Below are positions 1-64,000 of a stretch of DNA of 64,000 nucleotides, one piece after another. Within the stretch, counting starts at the first letter, position 1; each line of letters begins with the position of its first letter. Origin of the DNA: Zeus faber (taxonomy: Eukaryota; Chordata; Actinopteri; Zeiformes; Zeidae). Location: assembly GCA_960531495.1 (NCBI GenBank), contig OY482853.1, positions 5,768,522-5,832,521 of the forward strand. The letters run 5' to 3'. A program made the translations under genes and the position numbers. The notes beneath the pieces were generated by a model that had not been told where the DNA came from, made no database searches, and saw only the letters and a program-made list of their open reading frames with translations.

Positions 1-91
1 CCATGGAAACCCTCTCAGCCTCCTGCTCAGCCTCACCCCCTGGCAGCGAGAGATGGGATAGCAGCTCTGCGACCGCTCGCTTACTCCACTC
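1..91 (-). CDS. sst: preprosomatostatin exon 2 (partial)
   Basis: Reads EWSKRAVAELLSHLSLPGG then EAEQEAERVSM in the frame set by exon 1. The acceptor is TGTGTGTAG (CT at 92-93 on the plus strand), and the tract before it is a pure (TG)n repeat rather than a normal pyrimidine tract. The exon is open at the left window edge; the mature peptide is not included. Confidence 0.92.
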
Positions 92-127
<36 letters not shown>

Positions 128-918
128 AGAAACAGAGATAATACATATGATACGATAATACATTCTAACACTGGATACATTCTCAAAATTCAAATTCAAG
201 GAAAAGCAACAGGGAACCGAGGCTCGGTGCAAACAAGCTACCCCCGATGCCCAAACACGTCTTATCCCCAGAAACACCGTCACCATGGCAACAGCAGGGC
301 ATCCCTGTAAACCTTGATCAGCGGCAGAGTTTGTGCAAACTGTCACTAATGGAAACCAAGCAATGTCATTAACAACAGTGTAGTCACCAAACTAGTCGAC
401 GCTACTTCTAGCTGGACCTACTGAGCTGGTTTGTAGATCTGACCGGACCTACTGACCCGCTCGGTAGCTGTAACAGTAGATAGTGACCTGGTCTGTGGAT
501 CTAACAGTAGATACTGACCTCGTCAGTAGATATAGCTTGACCACCTGACCCGCTCTGGAGATCTAACAGTAAATACTGACCTGGTCTACAGATCCAACCG
601 GGCCACCTGAATAGGTCTGTAGATCTAACTGCAGATACTGACCTTGTCTGTCCATCTAACTGCAGATACTGGCCTGGTCTGTAGATCTAACCGGCCCTAC
701 TGACCTTGTCTGTCCATGTAACTGTAGATACTGACCTGGGTCATCATCCCGGCGTCCCGCGCTCTCTGCAGCAGTCTGTGCTGCCTGAGCTCCAGATCCA
801 GGTTGTTGTGCCGGTTCTGGTCGAGACTCTGGTCTGACTGGGCCACGGACGGTGCGACAGACAGAATCAAAACTGACACCAAGAGAACCAGGAAGGCGGG
901 AAACTGACAGGACTTCAT
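1..918 (-). CDS. sst: preprosomatostatin, PSS-II type (partial, 3' end beyond window)
   Basis: Secreted neuropeptide hormone precursor. Coding exon 1 is 736-918 (61 codons) and exon 2 begins at 91 and leaves the window at 1 (30 codons plus one base). The protein opens with a hydrophobic signal peptide (MKSCQFPAFLVLLVSV...), then the conserved propeptide block LDLELRQHRLLQRARDAG, the intron after MMTQ, and EWSKRAVAELLSHLSLPGG. The single intron after a Gln just before EWSKRA is the classic somatostatin gene break, and the LELRQH...LLQRAR and EWSKRAV blocks are those of fish preprosomatostatin-II. The C-terminal hormone itself (expected to end in a disulphide-closed 14-mer) lies outside the window, so the exact paralogue is not settled; teleost nomenclature (sst2, sst3, PSS-II) varies. 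Confidence 0.92.
93..124. repeat. (CA)n microsatellite at somatostatin exon 2 acceptor
   Basis: Pure CA run on the plus strand, ending in the CT that is the exon 2 acceptor on the minus strand. In the transcript it is a UG repeat in the place of the polypyrimidine tract. Confidence 0.9.
400..735. repeat. minisatellite in somatostatin intron 1
   Basis: Degenerate tandem units of roughly 35-40 bases built on the plus-strand text gatctaac..agatactgacctggtctgta. Read on the gene strand each unit contains a near copy of the authentic exon-1 donor (CCAG|GTCAGTATCT), so the array looks like amplification of the exon/intron boundary. Confidence 0.8.
736..918 (-). CDS. sst: preprosomatostatin exon 1 (start codon to intron)
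   Basis: ATG at 918 followed by a basic residue and a long hydrophobic run typical of a signal peptide; 61 codons end in phase 0 at a CCCAG|GTCAGTATCT donor (GT at 735-734). Just upstream of the ATG the minus strand reads CCCATCGTGTGCAG, which looks like a splice acceptor ending at 921. A donor-like GTCAGTATAG lies at 1150-1141. The 5' leader may therefore be split by a small intron (921-1150); this is inference. Confidence 0.92.
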
Positions 919-1230
919 ACCTGCACACGATGGGATTGAAAAGATCAACAAAACAACAGGACATCAACACTATTAATAATAATACTGGAAATAATCTTCC
1001 TCTGTCTGTCTCTCCATTTGGCGTCCGTCAGTCTGTCCATCTGTCCGTCTGTCAGTCGGTCCATCTCTCTTTATGTCCATCTGTCGGTCCGTCCGTCCGT
1101 CTCTCTGTCTGTCCATCCGTTCATCCGTTCGTTCGTCCGTCTATACTGACTGATGATCGGTGTTGAGCTCCTCCTGCTTCTTCAGTCTTCTACTTTTGGA
1201 AGGTTTGGATGTGGAATCCGTTTTTGGCGT

Positions 1231-1255
1231 CTTTTAAAGTGTCTTCCCCACGTCA
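1231..1255 (-). promoter_or_regulatory. somatostatin promoter: CRE-like site and TATA-like box
   Basis: On the minus strand a TGACGTG element (1255-1249) is followed about 10 bases later by CTTTAAAAG (1239-1231). Mammalian somatostatin promoters carry a TGACGTCA cAMP-response element followed closely by a TTTAAAA box, so spacing and order match; here the CRE has one change from the palindrome. Transcription would start near 1205. Site sequences are seen directly; function is inferred from the family. Confidence 0.6.
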
Positions 1256-1307
1256 CATGACTTCCTGTTTGAGTGACAGCTGCTCTTTGTGGGTTTATGT
1301 GTGTGCA

Positions 1308-1308
<1 letters not shown>

Positions 1309-1381
<73 letters not shown>
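1309..1381. repeat. (GT)n microsatellite
   Basis: About 70 bases of nearly pure GT just upstream of the inferred somatostatin promoter. Confidence 0.9.
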
Positions 1382-1384
<3 letters not shown>

Positions 1385-1814
1385 CAATAAAGGAATGCAG
1401 CGCTATAAAAGCACTTAGAGTGTATTTGTCGACCCATTAACAGCGCGAGTCTTATTGACTTCAAATGGAGACGGCAACAATAAACCAATTAGCACGGCGT
1501 CGCAGCAGACAGCGGCGCTAATCTGCAGCGACGCAGCGCACAGCGGCGTATTTGAACAGCGATGGAGGAACAGTCGTTAGCTCACAGCCCGACATCACCA
1601 GAGCCACCGCAGAACAAAGGAATCTCTAATGGGCTTTAAAAGGCCAAATTAAGCCAAACGCTAAGAGGATTCACTTGCCGAGCCAGGCTTCATTAACTTT
1701 CCCCGATAAGAACATTTAAACGGTGATCGGCCCACTCACTGTGGTCAAAAGAACCACTCGTGGATTCGACAGTATGGTGTGGTTTGGTGCGGTTTAAGTA
1801 GCTACACCTGTCTT

Positions 1815-1920
1815 AGGTCTATGTAATTGGGCCCAGGATCAGGGCGGCTGTGCGCCTGTTGCTCGTCAGAGCAATAAACGAGCAACAGGTAAATCACCCA
1901 TCCCCACACACGGGTAGAGC
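1815..1920. mobile_element. degenerate copy of the foldback element found at 9181-9351
   Basis: Contains the same core, cctgttgctcgt, an 11-base loop, then acgagcaacagg, flanked by diverged versions of the arms (attgggcccaggatcagggcggctg on the left, aaatcacccatcccc on the right). Only the centre still pairs well, so this is an older copy of the same non-coding family. Confidence 0.6.
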
Positions 1921-2343
1921 TTCTGTCCATCTCTACGATGAATTTGTGTGTTGGCAACATCTCTGTCTGGATCTCTGTGTCGGAGGGCCGTGGAAACGCC
2001 TATCTGGTGGCTTCAATTTCATATGGGGAATATTTCCCATTTTTACAAGATGGTTGTGTTAAGTGGGCCGTGTTGTTCTGTTTGGGAGTGACCGGCTGTC
2101 TATTATCATAGTTTATGAATCACATAAATTATGAATAAATGAATGTTTAGCTATCTATCTCTATACTTTTTTCTTCCTCTGACAAAATTAGGAAAATGCA
2201 CCAAAGTTTGTAGAGCAGCCTGGTCCTGTCCGGTCCAAAACTGTGTTTACTGTAATATACAGCTGATGATGAATTGCCTTGATAGAGCTGACGTAGCTGC
2301 GCGGAACCAGCGGCAGCAGCCGCTTTTGGCCCAGAACCTGCAG

Positions 2344-2599
2344 TCTCCTTCTGGCTGTCCAACACCTGCCGCTTCCTGCACTGTCTCAAGCAGTACAGTG
2401 GAGACGAGGCGTTCATGAAACACAACTCGTCGAGACAGAACGACCACTGTCTGTCCAACTTCGACCTGGTCAGGTACCGGCAGGTTATCAGCGACCTGGC
2501 CATCCAGATCTACCAGCAGCTCATCAAGTGCATGGAGAACATCCTGCAGTCCATGATCGTGCCTGGCATGCTGGAGCTCGAGACCATCCAGGGCGTTTC
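2344..2599 (+). pseudogene. orphan myosin-V globular-tail exon
   Basis: An uninterrupted stretch of about 85 codons reads (V)[17 protein letters not shown], then [20 protein letters not shown] and [18 protein letters not shown], ending ELETIQGVS. This is the cargo-binding tail (DIL domain) of class V myosins, closest by memory to MYO5A/MYO5B. It is preceded by CTGCAG at 2338-2343 and runs into a (GT)n tract at 2600, which would supply a weak donor. No neighbouring myosin exon is seen: upstream lies the oppositely oriented somatostatin gene and downstream col4a3. The frame is intact with no stop, so it is either a recent partial duplication or one exon of a larger gene outside the window. Pseudogene is the cautious call. 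Confidence 0.7.
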
Positions 2600-2639
2600 G
2601 TGTGTGTGTGTGTGTGTGTGTGTGTGATAGGACACAAAA

Positions 2640-3984
2640 TGTCCTATCTTGTCAAAATTATCCCCAAATTCTCCTTTCTCTGGTGTGTAATGAGTGACGG
2701 CCAGGGAGGGAGGAGAGAATCATATTTTACCAAAATGGAAATTTCTGGTTAAATGCCACCACAAGACCATATTCTCTGGGACTAGAACTAGAACGCCAGA
2801 GATGAGAATGTAATGTTGCCGTCAAAGAATAGTTTTTATTAGAATTTGTTTTGTGACGCAATTGTTTGAAGGGGAAAAAAAAAAAAAAAAAAAAAGTTTG
2901 TCTCATTGGCACCACATTTTTGCCCTTTTTTTGTTAGAATTTTACATTGCGTGAACTAAACGGCAGGTCAAAGTTTGGTCAATATGAGGAGTACATATCC
3001 ACAGTACACACGGAATGAAACACGGCGCTAAAGAAAAATTTAAGCATATGAATGTTAAAAAATAAATAAATTAATTAATTAAAAGAATAGTGATGATGAA
3101 ATTGAAAAAAAAGCTGTAAATGATGATTTTTATCTGCACATGCTTGGACAAAGCCTTATCTAATTTATTTGCTCTCTGAACGACACATCATCCTCTGAAG
3201 TTATTTTTATGTCTCCTCCGTCAGTGCAGTATTTTGTTTTATGTTATTCACTGTAAATGGATTGAAAAGGTTAAAAAAGGCTTGTGTTTTTGGTTTGTTT
3301 GTTTATTTTTGTTTTTTTGTTCTGATAAGGTTTCCTTCAGTCATAACCTCGTTGTTTAAAGACGCACTCACTCTGTCTTAAGGTTCTTCTTTTCCTGGCA
3401 TCAACCTCATTCCCAGCTTTAAATCTCATGCAAGTGGATTCTTTTTTTCCATTGATTTAATGGAAACCTAAATCATAACGCGGGCACTGGTGACTCACTC
3501 GGATACGCAAGCACCTTTTCCATTTTCCCTCCCCAACACCCATATTCGCTGGTGACTTGTGCTGTTGAAGAGCTGGAGCATTCCATTCCCTCAGCTTGTA
3601 AATGCCATTCCTCATTTTCCTTTTCTTTTTTTTGTTTTGTTTTGTTTTGTTTAATTTAGTTTACCGCTGTACAATCACACCCATGGTTCCCATCATCACT
3701 ACTACAGATGGCACCGTTTTGGAATCTCGAAAAGTGGTTACGAAATCGTCATCATTCTGCCCCATTCGCGCTGGGACTCGGCCAGGTCGTGTACATTTGA
3801 CAAAGTACTTATTTATTTAAAAAATTATATTTTTTTTCAGGCTTTGTAGAGGATTTGAACCAAATCTTTCAGCCTTTACCTCATCAAAAACTTTTTTTGA
3901 ATATATAATATAGATTAAATACACTGTTTATACTCTACATAAGTTGATTGGACACAGTGAAATAAAGTAAAACACACTGAACAT
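2640..3984. other. intergenic, no recognisable gene
   Basis: AT-rich sequence with poly-A/T runs (2876-2895, 3625-3650). I see no exon, RNA gene or conserved element that I can support. Confidence 0.6.
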
Positions 3985-3998
3985 ATAAGGATCATATC

Positions 3999-4004
3999 TT
4001 TATT
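3999..4004 (-). terminator. col4a3 polyadenylation signal (AATAAA)
   Basis: Minus-strand AATAAA about 530 bases beyond the proposed col4a3 stop codon. It is the first good signal on that strand downstream of the stop; cleavage would be near 3985. It supports the proposed last exon but is not proof. Confidence 0.5.
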
Positions 4005-4532
4005 ATCATCTTTGACACATTTTGTTTTGTTAGATGACACGAACATTCAAAACAAATACAATTTGCTGGTGTGTGTGTGTGTGTGTTTTAGTACCATTCT
4101 ATTCAGTTGGGTACAAATTAAACAGAAGGCCATGGTTTAAAACCTTCTCTCGATGCTGGGCATTGAAAAACAAACCAAGTGGTTTCTGGTGAGAAAGGAA
4201 TGTAACCCTATGGACAATATGACGACGGTGGTACAAAGCGTCATGGAAACGGCACTAATGTTTCTCTTCCCACATTCGCCACTCACATCACGTCCACGCT
4301 AGACAAACACAATCACAATAAGCCATTACACGAGCTACAAAACACATTATGGCCGAGGGATTGTTTAAATAACTCTAAAATGATGAGAGAAGACATTTAA
4401 ATATTTTCTGACTTTATCCGACAACATGGTTGCTATGTGAATCAAGATGATGAACACAGAATCGCTAAACAAGACAAATATAAGTTAAAACAGTAGCTGA
4501 GATGATGTAATCCGGACATTTAGAGAGGTCAT

Positions 4533-39914
<35,382 letters not shown>

Positions 39915-40815
39915 CAGCTCTGACGGAGCCGGGGCTTTTCTGGGGCGAGAAGTCCGGCTAAGAGGCGGAAGGAAATGAAGTCAGGTCCCGGTTGCAGTCT
40001 CGGCTCGGCTCCGGCCAGCGAGACGCGCAGCAGGAGGCTGAGCGGGTCCGCGCACAGTGCAGCGCGGAGGACGGAGACGGAGGAGACCCGTCAAGCTGCC
40101 GGGGAGCGTCACACACTTCCGGTCCAGATTTTCAACTCCAAAACACAACAGCGCAACAGCGCAACAGTATGTCATCCAAGAGGAAATCACCCTAATAACG
40201 TCAGTGATGCGTGGATAAATAAGTGATACGTTAAAATACGTAGTGATATGATAAATAAAAAAAACTAACAGTAATGGATAAGAATAAATACACAGAAATT
40301 AATAAATAAATAAATGAATGTATCAATTAATCTATAGATCGACTAATTAAAATACACCAAATTAATAAATATAAATGGAATATAACAATAGAATAAATAT
40401 TTGACTTTACAGGCATTATAGGCACTGGAAGCGAAACGTAGTTTAGCACTCTGGGGTTATTGGCTCGGCAGCGGTACCGGGAGTCGTGCTTTTACTCTGA
40501 CACACCGGAAGTTCTCTCGGTCGGGCTTCCTGCTTCTTGACGCCGCTGCGTGTGCGTTAGTCCAGAGTCGCACCTTCCGTAGTGTGCACCTCTCACCCCC
40601 GGGCTGTTCGCTCCGTTCCTCTCCCGCCGCCCCGCTCCTCTCCGCCCGCCGCGGCTCGCTGTGATGAGGCCCGCCAGCTGACTTCTCTCCGGGGTCGTTT
40701 TGTTTCTTGACATTTTGCGTGGTCGCAGCAGTGAGAGATGACCGGCGCGTCCCGACGAACGGCCCCGATGTGAGCGCCGAACAGCGGAGCGCAGCGCTGG
40801 GGAACGGACACCGGA
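39915..40815. promoter_or_regulatory. bidirectional col4a3/col4a4 promoter region
   Basis: Lies between the col4a3 start codon (minus strand) and the first likely col4a4 exon (plus strand). Two CpG-rich blocks (about 39835-40130 and 40440-40810) flank an AT-rich spacer (about 40195-40425). The right block has a CCAAT box in reverse (ATTGG, 40459-40463) and GC-rich boxes around 40620-40655; no convincing TATA box. Mammalian COL4A3 and COL4A4 share such a TATA-less divergent promoter, so function is inferred from gene order and composition. Confidence 0.75.
40600..40815 (+). other. col4a4: putative 5' non-coding exon of col4a4
   Basis: GC-rich sequence ending at CACCGGA|GTAAGA (donor at 40816). 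The coding exon at 42580 has its own upstream acceptor (CCTCACGCAG at 42523), so at least one 5' leader exon must exist, and this is the best placed donor in the promoter block. The start boundary is arbitrary. A GC-type donor, CTGCAG|GCAAGT near 41003, is an alternative. Confidence 0.4.
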
Positions 40816-41858
40816 GTAAGACCAGCTCTCTCTTCTCTTCTTTTCTCTTCTTTTCTTTTCTTTTCTTTTCTTTTCTCTGTCGCTTTTATTTATATTTTAT
40901 TTTCCTCATCCGGAGACTCTCAACTCTTTCTTTATTTTTATGGGCTGTTTTGATGACCAGCTCCACTGAGTTTAGTGAGAGAAAGCAGACTGGACCCTGC
41001 AGGCAAGTGCCTCGTGGTGTTTGTTTACTTTATTTTATTTGATTTTATTTGATTGTATTTTTTAAAATAAAGGTTTCACTCATTAATCAGCATTTGAAAC
41101 CGTCAGCCCAGAGGGAAAGCAGATTGATATTGAATGCACCCTGGTGCCGTTCAGTGGATATACAAGGTTAATGGACTCGTTCTTGTTTGGTTTGCCTGTG
41201 TCTTCTATCGTTAAAAGAATCAACAATTCCATTCCTCCATGTTGATCTGATCTGAGATCCGTTTGTCTGTTTGTCCTCCCCTCCTCTCTCCCTCTCCCTA
41301 TCCCTCTCTTTCTCTTTCCATCTCTGTCTACAGCCAATAGGCTGGCCGATAGGGGGCGCTGGGGGGGGGGGGGGGGGCTGGGGCGTCTCATAAAATATTT
41401 TGAATATAATATTTTAACATATATTTTGTGTCTCGTAAATTCTGTACAAATGCACAACATTTCAAGGCAGTGTTGACCGAGGACATTTTCTTCCCATTTT
41501 GTCTCATTTCCGTTGACTTTGTCAATCTCCATTTCTGCGCTGGGCGCGTTTGCGGCGCCCTGCTGGCGCGTAATGGAGGGGGCGTGGCTCTGCTGTCAGC
41601 TGGCCTATTTACTCCGCTCCGATTGGCTGCCGGGGGGAAACAGCCTTATGGTGGCTTTGTCACACATGTTCCGAACCATTTACGGCTTCCTCAGGAGGAC
41701 AAGCGACAAGTCTCGACTGTTGTGTTTCATGGTTTTGTTGGAAGTTCTGTCCGACACTGAGTTTCTGGAAGAATTGTCTTTTCTGTTTCCCCATTTTCGC
41801 TGGCACTGCGTTTAAACTGCTGTAGCTCCACCTTTTTAAATGACAGTATTTTTTGTTA

Positions 41859-42142
41859 CACCTCGTTCTGCCTGTGGTCTAATTAGCAAACCCTTTTCTG
41901 TGATAATGAAATTGTTTCTGTTGACACATGACGCTCAGCATTTTATTGAGGGAGAACTTGGAGCAGATAGCGTCACTCAAAACTTAGGCGCCGCCACGTG
42001 ATTCATCACAAACAGCTTCCTCCGCCAGTGTCTGTGCACATGCGTGGGTTTTTGACTTTCATTTGTCCGTCCCCTCTAATCACCAGCAGGTCGTAGGGCG
42101 CGTCGTCATTCTGCACTTACTGCAGTCCTAGCGACAAGGTGG
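41859..42142 (+). repeat. left copy of a duplicated 280-bp intronic block
   Basis: Begins cacctcgttctgcctgtggt and ends tcattctgcacttactgcag...gcgacaaggtgg. Both end blocks recur in the same order and spacing at 43736-44037. The middle is poorly conserved. Confidence 0.5.
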
Positions 42143-42579
42143 ACCCCTCTTTCATGCCCCCGCTGCCGTTTCCCTCCTGATTCCCTGTTCGTTTTAACAT
42201 AAACTATTCGCTGAAGACAATAACAACTTGATAGAGGGGCATTATCAATGTGGGTGCGATAACCAACCAGCTACAACAGTCTGATCAGTTCGCAAAAACA
42301 GATTGCTTTGCTGTACTGTAACCTTTAAGAGTAGGAAAAAACATTTAAACTCCGGTATAATCACATGACCAGAGCAAAATCTGAGAAAATGACGTTGATA
42401 TCCTCGTCATTCAGCCTCACAGAGTTTTCACATTCGTCTGTAAATGTGGCCTGCAAAGACCATTAATTCTGCGATAAATGTCGACGCTGATAAACCTTCT
42501 GTCCATCTCTGTCCCTCACGCAGCAGTGGACTGACATCACCGGTTGGGAACCAATCAAAAGTCGCACCAATTGGCTGAG

Positions 42580-64000
<21,421 letters not shown>

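Overview
The window is vertebrate nuclear DNA, most likely from a teleost fish. The gene structure is vertebrate: many short Gly-X-Y exons with GT-AG introns. The leftmost gene belongs to the fish preprosomatostatin-II group. The repeats are those usual in fish: an internally deleted Tc1-like transposon, tRNA-derived SINE sequence, degraded LINE pieces and very many (CA)n/(GT)n microsatellites. Nothing looks prokaryotic.

Layout. (1) 1-1255, minus strand: a preprosomatostatin gene, cut by the left edge, with both coding exons recognisable and a CRE plus TATA-like promoter. (2) 1256-3985: intergenic, holding one orphan myosin-V tail exon on the plus strand at 2344-2599. (3) 3985-39914, minus strand: a complete type IV collagen alpha-3 gene, col4a3. 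I placed 52 coding exons, the exon number I recall for human COL4A3. They encode about 1,664 residues: signal peptide, 7S cysteines, an interrupted collagen helix and a C-terminal NC1 domain. The last exon is divergent and is the least certain part. (4) 39915-42579: the divergent promoter region. (5) 42580-64000, plus strand: the 5' part of the type IV collagen alpha-4 gene, col4a4. It has 24 coding exons (about 612 residues), and the last runs off the right edge.

The two collagen genes stand head to head, as COL4A3 and COL4A4 do in mammals. Their products assemble with alpha-5(IV) into the alpha3-alpha4-alpha5 network of specialised basement membranes such as the glomerular one. Identity rests on marker exons: the alpha-3 7S exon, the alpha-3 NC1 exons ending at ALDPKQLFR, and alpha-4 exons with CRGRDCSTCQC, EIVEPPGDRYIKGSK and YYCLPG.

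The most unusual points are: the divergent col4a3 C-terminus; nested acceptors at col4a3 exon 22, only one of which keeps frame; a GC-AG intron in col4a3; the orphan myosin-V exon; a minisatellite that has multiplied the somatostatin splice donor; several long UG repeats lying directly against splice sites; and a 171-bp foldback element. All exon calls come from reading frames, splice dinucleotides, phase bookkeeping and remembered family sequences. No alignment or transcript data were available.
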